A DNA stretch of 14,122 nt, taken from positions 7,049 to 21,170 of the forward strand of contig DYHL01000012.1 in assembly GCA_020724185.1 (NCBI GenBank), given 5' to 3'. This stretch comes from Candidatus Nitrosymbiomonas sp. (GTDB lineage Bacteria > Sysuimicrobiota > Sysuimicrobiia > Sysuimicrobiales > Humicultoraceae). Made by a program: the position numbers and the translations under genes. Below the pieces are notes generated by a model. The model worked only from the letters and a program-made list of their open reading frames with translations, was not told where the DNA came from and did not search any database. Of the stretch, positions 8,257-14,122 are shown one piece after another. Every line of letters starts with the position of its first letter. The stretch's first letter is position 1.

Positions 8257-8364
8257 CGCGCATCAACTCCTTGTGAGACCTTCACCCACTGTAGCGCCAA
8301 GGGCACCGTAGCACCACAGTGCCGGCCGGAGGAAGAGGGCTCATCTCACCGGAATCCATGACGC
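8257..8364. promoter_or_regulatory. Divergent intergenic region with short repeats; likely promoters
   Basis: These 108 bases separate the - strand dehydrogenase from pgsB and are the only sizeable gap upstream of the PGA genes. The stretch contains a direct repeat, GTAGCGCCA (8291-8299) and GTAGCACCA (8308-8316), with starts 17 bases apart and one mismatch. These are nested inside an inverted pair, CACTGT (8287-8292) and ACAGTG (8316-8321). A purine-rich run lies at 8328-8339. No convincing -35/-10 pair was recognised on either strand. A regulator site is plausible but not shown. Confidence 0.45.
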
Positions 8365-9564
8365 ATGGAACTCCTGGGCGCGGTGCCGGCGCTCGTGGCG
8401 TTCGGCGCCGCGGTTGTCGAAGCTCGACGCCACCGGCGGCATCTGGAGATCATTCCCCACCGCATCCACGTCAACGGCACGCGCGGCAAGTCAAGCGTCG
8501 TGCGCCTTGTCGTTGCGGGCTTGCGCTCCGGCGGCCTCCGCGTCGTCGGCAAGACCACGGGTTCGGCGGCCCGGGTCCTGCTGGCCGACGGTGACGAGGT
8601 TGATCACCGCGGAGGCCGGCGGCCTTCGCTGCGCGAGTACCAGCACGTGGCCGCGCTTGCATCACGCGCGGGCGCCGACGCGCTTGTGGTGGAGTGCATG
8701 GCGGTGCGCCCTGAACTGCAGCGGGTTGCCGAGCACCGGTTGATGCGCTCAACGATTGGCGTGCTCACTGGCGCCGGGCTTGACCATCTCGGCGTCATGG
8801 GCGGCTCGCTGGGCGAGATCACGGAGGCGCTTGCGAATACGATTCCTGCCGGCGGAGCGCTGGTCGTCCCGGGTTCTCCGGTGCCGCCAGCATGGGCGGA
8901 GCAGGCGGCGCAGCGCGGAACCCGCGTGCTGCCGGCGCTGCCGGAATCTGGCCCTGCGCTGCCGGGCGGCTACCTCGAGTGGCCCGAGAACCTGGCAATC
9001 GCCCTCGAGGTCTGCCAGGAGGTGGGCGTTGACCGCGCAACTGCTCTGGCAGGCATGCTCCAGGTGAGGCCTGACCCCGGAGCGTTGCGCGTCTGGCGTG
9101 TGCGTCGGTCTGGCGGCACGGACGGGCGATGCGACTTGGACCTCTGGCTGGTCGGCGCGTTCGGCGCCAACGATCCGGATTCGACCGGCCGGCTGGTCGC
9201 CCGCGTGCGCCGGCAGTTCGGCCTGACCGGCGTGCCCATGGCAAGCATCTTGAACACCAGGGCCGACCGGGGCGAGCGGACGCTGCAGTGGTGCCAGGCG
9301 CTCCTCTCGGACGAGTTCCAGGTTGACCGCCTCGTCGTCACAGGTCCACATGCCGGCGCGGCCGCACGGATACTGTGGCGTCGTGGATGGGGACGCGGAC
9401 GCGTGCATGTCCACGACGGACTCTCCCCGGCGGCCATCACGCAGACCGCCGTGGAGGGCACATCAGGAGCCCTCCTGGTGGTGGGCATGGGCAACGTCGC
9501 CGGTGCCGGAGCGGCGCTGCTTGCGCACTGGTCCGAGAAGGGTGAGGGGATGACAGATGGCTGA
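8365..9564 (+). CDS. pgsB: Poly-gamma-glutamate synthase PgsB/CapB
   Basis: This is the ATP-dependent amide ligase that polymerises glutamate through gamma linkages, a member of the Mur-ligase-like superfamily. It has 399 residues, close to the roughly 393 of the Bacillus protein. A short N-terminal hydrophobic segment (about 2-18) and a basic stretch precede HVNGTRGKSSV, with the ATP-binding loop at 38-44. These are followed by VGKTTGSAARVLL, VVECMAVRPELQ (108-119), LDHLGVMG (139-146), RPDPGALRV (235-243), GAFGANDPDSTG (264-275) and NTRADRGERT (297-306), each matching PgsB/CapB landmarks in order. A TGA directly before the ATG at 8365 excludes an earlier start. No strong ribosome site is seen; GGAGG at 8328 is too far away. 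It overlaps pgsC by eight bases, and PgsB and PgsC are known to act as a membrane complex. Confidence 0.95.
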   Translation: MELLGAVPALVAFGAAVVEARRHRRHLEIIPHRIHVNGTRGKSSVVRLVVAGLRSGGLRVVGKTTGSAARVLLADGDEVDHRGGRRPSLREYQHVAALASRAGADALVVECMAVRPELQRVAEHRLMRSTIGVLTGAGLDHLGVMGGSLGEITEALANTIPAGGALVVPGSPVPPAWAEQAAQRGTRVLPALPESGPALPGGYLEWPENLAIALEVCQEVGVDRATALAGMLQVRPDPGALRVWRVRRSGGTDGRCDLDLWLVGAFGANDPDSTGRLVARVRRQFGLTGVPMASILNTRADRGERTLQWCQALLSDEFQVDRLVVTGPHAGAAARILWRRGWGRGRVHVHDGLSPAAITQTAVEGTSGALLVVGMGNVAGAGAALLAHWSEKGEGMTDG

Positions 9565-9988
9565 AGCGTTGGGTACCGGCTTGGTTGTGTCGTTGCTCCT
9601 GTCCGAGTTCGTGGGGCTCTCAGCCGGTGGGCTGATAACGCCCGCGTACCTGGCCCTGCTGCTGGACCAGCCGTGGCGCCTGGCAGGAACGCTGGCCGCG
9701 GCAGGCGTCGCGTTCGGCGCCTACCGTGGGCTGGCCGGCCACCTGATTCTCTATGGGCGGCGTCGGTTTGTCGCCATGGTGCTGCTTGGCGTCGCCGCGA
9801 ACTGGGCGCTCCAGGCGGCTGCTCCTGCCGCGGCGGCCACACTGGCCGTGCCCGTGGGCACGATCGGTTATGTGCTGCCCGGTCTGATCGCCAACGACTT
9901 CGAGCGGCAGGGTATTCTGGCGACCGTCGCCATGCTGGTCACAGCGACGGTGGCTGCGGCGCTGGCGGTGCGGGTTTTGGGGATCTAG
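9557..9988 (+). CDS. pgsC: Poly-gamma-glutamate biosynthesis protein PgsC/CapC
   Basis: This is the small integral-membrane partner of PgsB, needed for polymer synthesis or export. It has 143 residues, against about 149 in Bacillus. It is mostly hydrophobic, with about four or five membrane segments (near 5-35, 38-60, 70-88, 100-112 and 120-140). The family signatures are unmistakable: GGLITPAYLALLLDQP near 24-39, ILYGRRRFVAM (64-74) and IGYVLPGLIANDFERQG (103-119). The ATG at 9557 lies inside the end of pgsB and has AGGGG at 9545-9549 seven bases upstream, so coupled translation is likely. pgsW begins two bases after its stop. Confidence 0.95.
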   Translation: MAEALGTGLVVSLLLSEFVGLSAGGLITPAYLALLLDQPWRLAGTLAAAGVAFGAYRGLAGHLILYGRRRFVAMVLLGVAANWALQAAAPAAAATLAVPVGTIGYVLPGLIANDFERQGILATVAMLVTATVAAALAVRVLGI

Positions 9989-9990
9989 TC

Positions 9991-11064
9991 GTGCGACGCC
10001 GCCATTCTCCGGCCGTGCTGGCCGCAATGCTGGGCCTGGCCCTGGCAGCCGGCGCCGGAAGCCGCCTGACGGTTCCGGCAAGGGACCCCGTATCCGAGGC
10101 GATGCAGAGGGCCGCGGCCCAGATGGCGCAGGGGATCGCTGTGATACGCCAGGCACGGCTCACCCGAGGCCTGGCTATCAACCCCTGGACCGATCCTAAC
10201 CGGACAGGCCTGATCGGGCTTGAGTGGTCTTCCGTGACGACAACGCTCGGGTCGCTGGCTTCCAAGCGCACCAGCACCAACCCCAACCTGGCTGCAGGTC
10301 TGGTGCGCTGGCTGCACGAGGCAGGCGTGCACGAAGGCAGCGCGGTCGCGATCGGCGCCTCGGGCTCGTTCCCCGGGCTTGCGCTCGGGACCCTGGCCGC
10401 GGTGCACGCTCTGGGCGGTCGGGCGATCAGCATTACTTCGGTGGGCGCCTCCAGTTGGGGGGCCAACGAGCCCGAGTTCACCTGGCTGGACATGGAGGTA
10501 GAGCTGGAGCGCGTGGGCCTGGCCACGCGTTCGGTAGGTGCGTCGGTGGGAGGTGAGGATGATGGCGGCGCCGGCCTTGGGCCGGACGCGCGCCGCCAAC
10601 TGCTCGCAGCCATTGCGCGCTCTGGGGTGCCGCTGCTCTCCGGCGTGACGCTGTCCGGCCGGGTGGCCGTTCGAATGGCTGCCTACGACGCCGCGGCCAG
10701 CGGCCAGATCGCCGTCTTCATCAACATCGGAGGGGCCGCGGCCAATACAGGGACATGCCGCGGGATGCTGGGCCTGCGCCCTGGCGTCCACCGAACCCTG
10801 CCACCCTGCAGGGGTGAACCAGGGGTGATGTGGCGGATGAGCGCGCGGGGGGTCCCGGTTCTGCACCTGCTGCACGTGGATGGGATCGCAGCGGCATTTG
10901 GACTGCCCGTTGACCCGGTGCCGCTGCCGGTGCCCGGGCACGGAGCGCCGTTTGAGCGACCGCCACGCGGGGCGTCCGCAGCCCTGCTACTGGTGTTCCT
11001 GGCAGGCCTGTTGGTACTCGTCCGGCAAGCCCGCGCCGGGGTCGCTCATAGGGCAGGTGCCTGA
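9991..11064 (+). CDS. pgsW: Poly-gamma-glutamate system protein (PgsW-like)
   Basis: This is a 357-residue membrane-anchored protein of the family found beside pgsBC in many bacteria; its biochemical role is not established. A basic N-terminus and a hydrophobic stretch (about 8-22) suggest a signal anchor, and a second one (about 328-345) lies near the C-terminus, so most of the protein probably faces outside the cytoplasm. Conserved-looking blocks are TSTNPNLAAGLVRWL (95-109), AIGASGSFPG (120-129), SVGASSWGANEPEFTWLDME (150-169), NIGGAAANTG (245-254), GVPVLHLLHVDGIA (287-300) and GLPVDPVPLPVPG (304-316). The GTG at 9991, two bases after the pgsC stop, gives a sensible N-terminus; the frame is open further upstream, but that part overlaps pgsC and is composition-driven. 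Family assignment rests on recalled family patterns and on position. Confidence 0.88.
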   Translation: MRRRHSPAVLAAMLGLALAAGAGSRLTVPARDPVSEAMQRAAAQMAQGIAVIRQARLTRGLAINPWTDPNRTGLIGLEWSSVTTTLGSLASKRTSTNPNLAAGLVRWLHEAGVHEGSAVAIGASGSFPGLALGTLAAVHALGGRAISITSVGASSWGANEPEFTWLDMEVELERVGLATRSVGASVGGEDDGGAGLGPDARRQLLAAIARSGVPLLSGVTLSGRVAVRMAAYDAAASGQIAVFINIGGAAANTGTCRGMLGLRPGVHRTLPPCRGEPGVMWRMSARGVPVLHLLHVDGIAAAFGLPVDPVPLPVPGHGAPFERPPRGASAALLLVFLAGLLVLVRQARAGVAHRAGA

Positions 11065-11106
11065 TAGCCGGCAGGACCACGGCCCGCTACGCTGGAACCG
11101 AACTGG

Positions 11107-11130
11107 GAGGTGAGGGAGAGGTGAGGGAGA
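11107..11130 (+). repeat. 11-bp exact tandem duplication covering the ribosome site and start codon
   Basis: GGTGAGGGAGA occurs twice back to back (11109-11119 and 11120-11130), and the period-11 pattern extends left to 11107. It duplicates the GGTGA part of the ribosome site immediately before the next gene. GGAGGTGA (11106-11113) sits seven bases before the GTG at 11121, while the second copy's GAGGTGA (11118-11124) sits five bases before the in-frame ATG at 11130. Confidence 0.85.
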
Positions 11131-11744
11131 TGGCCTGTCGCAGAGTGCCGCCCTCCACGGCCGGGCTGCCGCTTGCGGTGGCGATGCTGGCCCTGGTGGC
11201 GCCCCTGACCGTCGCGGTGATGCTGACCGTGACAGCGGCGGTGATCGGTGGGCCGGCGTTCACCGCTGATCCTCCGGTCCTGCTGACCTCGGGCGGGCAG
11301 AGCGCCGATCTGCAGATAGTGAAGATCCTGCTCGAGAGACTGCGGGTGCCGGACACCACGACGAAGACCCTGGCCCGCGTCGAGGACATGCGCGACATCA
11401 AGACCCTGGTGATCGCGGTTGGCGGAAGCACCAAGGGCCTGGGAGCGGCTGGGATTGACGCTGACCAGGAGCTGGCTCGCATGGGGGCACTGCTGGCGCG
11501 GGCGCAGGAAACCGGCGTAAAGGTCCTCACGCTGCATATCGGCGGCAGTGCCCGCCGGGGCGAGCTGTCCGACCGCTTCATAGCGGCGGTGGTGCCCAAG
11601 AGCAGCCACGTGGTTGTGGCATCCGACGGCAACGCCGATGGGCTGTTCACACGGCTGGCCTCTCAGCACCGCGTCACACTGGAGAGCGTCGAGCGCCTCG
11701 GAGATGTGGAGCCGGTGCTTCGGAGGATCTTCCGTGTGAGGTAG
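11121..11744 (+). CDS. Conserved PGA-locus protein, DUF6305-like
   Basis: This is a 207-residue protein of unknown function. A hydrophobic segment at about 15-42 is a signal peptide or membrane anchor, so the rest is probably outside the cytoplasm. The soluble part is a compact alpha/beta-looking domain with glycine-rich turns: PVLLTSGGQSADLQIVKILL (52-71), LVIAVGGSTKGLGAAGID (96-113), VKVLTLHIGGSARRGELSD (133-151) and VVVASDGNADGLF (164-176). From memory this resembles the DUF6305 family; that assignment could not be checked. It lies 56 bases after pgsW and 41 before ggt on the same strand, so a part in the PGA system is likely from position. The start is GTG 11121 (strong GGAGGTGA site) or ATG 11130. 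No catalytic motif was recognised. Confidence 0.8.
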   Translation: MREMACRRVPPSTAGLPLAVAMLALVAPLTVAVMLTVTAAVIGGPAFTADPPVLLTSGGQSADLQIVKILLERLRVPDTTTKTLARVEDMRDIKTLVIAVGGSTKGLGAAGIDADQELARMGALLARAQETGVKVLTLHIGGSARRGELSDRFIAAVVPKSSHVVVASDGNADGLFTRLASQHRVTLESVERLGDVEPVLRRIFRVR

Positions 11745-11770
11745 ACGGCAGGGTTGATGGAATCCCAACT

Positions 11771-11778
11771 GGAGGTGA
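11771..11778 (+). promoter_or_regulatory. Strong ribosome binding site of ggt
   Basis: GGAGGTGA, a near-perfect anti-Shine-Dalgarno match, lies seven bases before the ATG at 11786 and fixes that start. Confidence 0.8.
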
Positions 11779-11785
11779 ACACTCT

Positions 11786-13489
11786 ATGAGAACGCATCTG
11801 CGGTACCTTCGCGGCATCCTGGCCGTGGCGGTGATACTGGTTGTTGCGGGCGCGCTCGCGGCGCCGGCTCCGCTGGAGGCGCAGACGATCAACCCGATCG
11901 CAACCGGCCGTGCCGGCATGGTGGCATCGGCCACCCCGCTGGCCACCGAGATCGGCCTGGAGATCCTGCAGCAGGGTGGCAACGCGATAGATGCCGCCGT
12001 GGCCACGGCGTTTGCGCTCGGCGTGGCTGAGCCTAACGCATCGGGGCTTGGCGGAGGAGGCTTCATACTTGTCCGCTTCGCTCGCACAGGCGAGGTCGCC
12101 TACATAGACTACCGTGAGGTGGCGCCGCTTGCCGCCAGACCGGACATGTACCTGGACTTCGAGGGCCGCGTGCGGCCCGGCTCCACCACGGTCGGCCACC
12201 TGGCCGTGGCCGTTCCGGGTACGCTGGCAGGCCTTCACATGGCCCTTGCGCGCTACGGTACGATGACGCTCAAGCAGGTGATGGCGCCGTCCATAGCGCT
12301 CGCCGAGCGCGGCTATGTCGTGACCAGGACGCTCAGCGGCATGATGATGGACAACCTGGACAAGCTCAACCGGTTCCCTGCTGCCGCGGCGATCTACACG
12401 AAGAGAGGGCTGCCCTACGACCCCGGTGACCGCCTGGTGCTGCGCGACCTGGCGGCCACCTACCGCTTGATCGCCTCGGCCGGGCCTGCCGCGTTCTACG
12501 AGGGGGAGATCGCCGACGCGATTGTAGCCGAGATGAAGCGAGGCGGGGGCATCATTACCAAGGCCGACCTGGCTGGCTACCGCCCCAAGATGCGCGTCCC
12601 GGTGCGCTCGACCTACCGCGGGTACGAGGTCATTTCCAGCCCCCCACCCAGTTCGGGAGGCGCGCACGTAATTCAGGCGCTCAACATCCTCGAGGGCTAC
12701 GACATGGCCGCCCTGGGCTTCCAGACTCCGGCCGCCCTGCACCTAACGATCGAGGCGCTGAAACGGTCGTTCGCGGACCGCGGGCGCTACATGGCCGACC
12801 CGGACTTCGTCCCGGTTCCCCTCGCCGGTCTGATCTCGAAGGACTATGCCACGGTGCTGCGCAGGACCATAGACCCGAACCGGGCCTCGCCCAGCGTCGC
12901 GCCGGGCAACCCTGAGCCCTACGGCAAGTCGGCCAACACGTCGCACATCTCGGTCGTGGACCGTGAAGGCAACGTCGTGGCGCTCACGCAGACGATCAAC
13001 TACTTCTTTGGCTCGGGCGTGATGGTGCCCGGCACCGGGATCATCCTGAACAACGAGATGGACGACTTCGTGCCCACTCCGGGCGCGGCCAACTCGGTGC
13101 AGCCCGGGAAGCGGCCCCTCTCCAGCATGGCGCCAACTATCGTGCTCAGGGAAGGCCGGCCGTTCATGACCGTGGGCTCTCCGGGTGCCACGCGCATCAT
13201 CTCTGCCCTCGCGCAGATCATCATGAACATCGTGGACTACAAGATGGATATCCAGACCGCGATTGAGGCGCCTCGCATTCACGCCATGACGCGGGACGTG
13301 TTCATGGAAGGACGCATCCCGGCCGATGTACGCGCGGCGCTGACGGCCATGGGGCACCCGCTTCTGGTTCGCGGCCCCATGGACCTGTACTTCGGCGGTG
13401 CGCAGGGGATCCTGATCGCGCCCAACGGCGTCCTGTTTGGCGGCGCGGATCCGCGCCGCGATGGCTTCGCAAAGGGGTTCTGGTTCTAA
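11786..13489 (+). CDS. ggt: Gamma-glutamyltransferase (glutathione hydrolase / PGA-degrading type), secreted
   Basis: This is a 567-residue N-terminal-nucleophile hydrolase that transfers or hydrolyses gamma-glutamyl groups. A signal peptide is clear (hydrophobic core about 10-26, cleavage probably between 25 and 33). The precursor is expected to cut itself before T385 (KSANTSHISVVD), giving large and small subunits; the usual Thr-Thr pair is Thr-Ser here. Substrate-site residues are present: R110 in DYRE, T403 and N405 in TQTIN, D426/D427 in NNEMDDF, S446/S447 in RPLSSM and GSPGATR (464-470). Between D427 and S446 there are only 18 residues, so the lid loop of the E. coli enzyme is missing, as in Bacillus GGT, which can hydrolyse poly-gamma-glutamate. 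Sitting in a pgs cluster, it probably trims or degrades the polymer outside the cytoplasm. Confidence 0.95.
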   Translation: MRTHLRYLRGILAVAVILVVAGALAAPAPLEAQTINPIATGRAGMVASATPLATEIGLEILQQGGNAIDAAVATAFALGVAEPNASGLGGGGFILVRFARTGEVAYIDYREVAPLAARPDMYLDFEGRVRPGSTTVGHLAVAVPGTLAGLHMALARYGTMTLKQVMAPSIALAERGYVVTRTLSGMMMDNLDKLNRFPAAAAIYTKRGLPYDPGDRLVLRDLAATYRLIASAGPAAFYEGEIADAIVAEMKRGGGIITKADLAGYRPKMRVPVRSTYRGYEVISSPPPSSGGAHVIQALNILEGYDMAALGFQTPAALHLTIEALKRSFADRGRYMADPDFVPVPLAGLISKDYATVLRRTIDPNRASPSVAPGNPEPYGKSANTSHISVVDREGNVVALTQTINYFFGSGVMVPGTGIILNNEMDDFVPTPGAANSVQPGKRPLSSMAPTIVLREGRPFMTVGSPGATRIISALAQIIMNIVDYKMDIQTAIEAPRIHAMTRDVFMEGRIPADVRAALTAMGHPLLVRGPMDLYFGGAQGILIAPNGVLFGGADPRRDGFAKGFWF

Positions 13490-14122
13490 GTGAACCCAGC
13501 CCTGATTCTGGCCGCCATGGCGGGAGTGTTCGCCGTGGCGGCCCTTGTCTTACGGTGGCCGGTGGGGCTCGCGCTGGCCCTCGGGGCCGTGGCCGGGACG
13601 CTCCTGGCTGGCGAAGGCGTGCCCATCAGGCACCTGGTCGAGGGCAGCTTCGGCTTCCTGGACGTGACCATCATGATCGCTGCGGCGATGATCTTCATGA
13701 AGGTCTTGCAGCGCAACGGACTGCTGGAGACCCTGGGCCGGCAGATCCTCGACGCCTTCCGCGGGCGTCCCTCGTTCCTGCTGATCGCACTGATGCTCTT
13801 CATCATGTTCCCCGGGATGATGACCGGGTCGTCGAGCGCCTGCGTGTTCACGACGGGCGCGATCGCGGCCCCGGTGCTGATCGCAATGGGCATCCCATCC
13901 GAGCGGACCGCGGCCATCATCGCCATGGGAGCGCTCCTGGGAATGGTGGCGCCGCCGGTCAACATCCCGGCGATGATCATAGGCGGCGGGGTGGACATGC
14001 CATACGTCGGATTCGATCTGCCGCTGCTGGTGCTGACCGTGCCGCTGGCAGTGCTGTTCGCGTTGCTGCTGGGCCGGCGGTACGTCACGGGCACGGGGCA
14101 GATTCCCACCGACCGTCTTCCC
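13490..14122 (+). CDS. TRAP-type large permease (DctM-like) or related ion-coupled transporter, 5' part
   Basis: An open frame of 211 codons starts with GTG at 13490, directly after the ggt stop (TAAGTG), and runs off the window without a stop. It is very hydrophobic: helices are predicted by eye near 4-20, 24-41, 57-73, 95-110, 118-134, 138-165 and 177-195. The MMTGSSSACVFTTGAIAAP block (110-128) and the IIAMGALLGMVAPPVNIP block (143-160) resemble the DctM large subunit of TRAP transporters, which move organic acids with a sodium or proton gradient. An AAAGGGG site lies at 13471-13477. No TRAP binding protein or small subunit is in the window. A different member of the ion-transporter superfamily is possible. 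The zero gap to ggt implies a linked job, perhaps uptake of glutamate or another released acid. Confidence 0.82.
   Translation, partial: MNPALILAAMAGVFAVAALVLRWPVGLALALGAVAGTLLAGEGVPIRHLVEGSFGFLDVTIMIAAAMIFMKVLQRNGLLETLGRQILDAFRGRPSFLLIALMLFIMFPGMMTGSSSACVFTTGAIAAPVLIAMGIPSERTAAIIAMGALLGMVAPPVNIPAMIIGGGVDMPYVGFDLPLLVLTVPLAVLFALLLGRRYVTGTGQIPTDRLP

Noticed and set aside
8358..8594. ATG at 8358 as a start upstream of pgsB
   Set aside because: It is seven bases from the pgsB ATG and out of frame; the resulting protein is an Arg/Pro-rich shadow.
9673..9990. Upstream extension of the pgsW frame
   Set aside because: The extra codons overlap pgsC almost fully and give an Arg/Gly-rich peptide, whereas the GTG at 9991 gives a normal basic-plus-hydrophobic N-terminus right after the pgsC stop.
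11065..11120. Possible terminator between pgsW and the next gene
   Set aside because: Only very short complementary stretches (GCC/GGC) are seen and no T-run follows, so read-through within one operon is more likely.
11663..12742. A 359-codon open frame on the - strand
   Set aside because: It is antisense to the gamma-glutamyltransferase, which has complete catalytic motifs; the predicted protein is rich in His, Arg and Gly without structure.
13486..14109. A 207-codon open frame on the - strand at the right edge
   Set aside because: It mirrors a hydrophobic + strand transporter frame that starts exactly after ggt and has TRAP-like motifs; the antisense product is Ser/Arg/Met-rich and unlike any family known to me.

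Overview
The window is a dense, GC-rich bacterial segment with 13 protein-coding genes. Twelve are on the + strand and one on the - strand; the first and last run off the edges. No tRNA, rRNA, CRISPR array, insertion sequence or phage gene was seen, and no gene-free stretch exceeds about 110 bases. GTG starts are used several times, and several starts have strong GGAGG-type ribosome binding sites. GC-rich codon third positions, an ABC peptide transporter next to M20 peptidases, and a pgsBC-type locus fit a high-GC, probably free-living bacterium. The sequence alone does not fix the lineage; a relative of the Bacillota-type phyla is only a guess.

Region 1 (1-7411, + strand) is one tightly packed probable operon. 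It holds the 3' part of a family-5 peptide-binding protein, two DppB/DppC-type permeases, two different M20 metallopeptidases, an aldo/keto reductase and a 3-hydroxyisobutyrate-dehydrogenase-like enzyme. Junctions are overlaps or gaps under 50 bases. The likely theme is import of small peptides or related amides, hydrolysis in the cytoplasm, and redox processing of a carbonyl or hydroxy-acid product. No transporter ATPase genes are in the window.

Region 2 (7408-8256, - strand) is a second 3-hydroxyisobutyrate-dehydrogenase-like gene. It lies tail to tail with its paralogue and overlaps it by four bases. It diverges from region 3 across a 108-base intergenic stretch that carries short repeats and is the only obvious place for promoters.

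Region 3 (8365-14122, + strand) is a poly-gamma-glutamate (PGA) locus: pgsB (ligase), pgsC (membrane partner), pgsW (PGA system protein), a small conserved exported or anchored protein recalled as DUF6305-like, a secreted gamma-glutamyltransferase, and the start of a TRAP/DctM-like permease that abuts ggt with no gap. The transferase lacks the lid-loop segment, as in the Bacillus enzymes that can attack PGA. No pgsA/capA is present between the genes. The order suggests a unit that makes a gamma-glutamyl polymer, trims or degrades it outside the cytoplasm, and may recover the released glutamate or a related acid. The polymer product and the transport link are inferences; the identities of PgsB, PgsC, PgsW and GGT are well supported by motifs.
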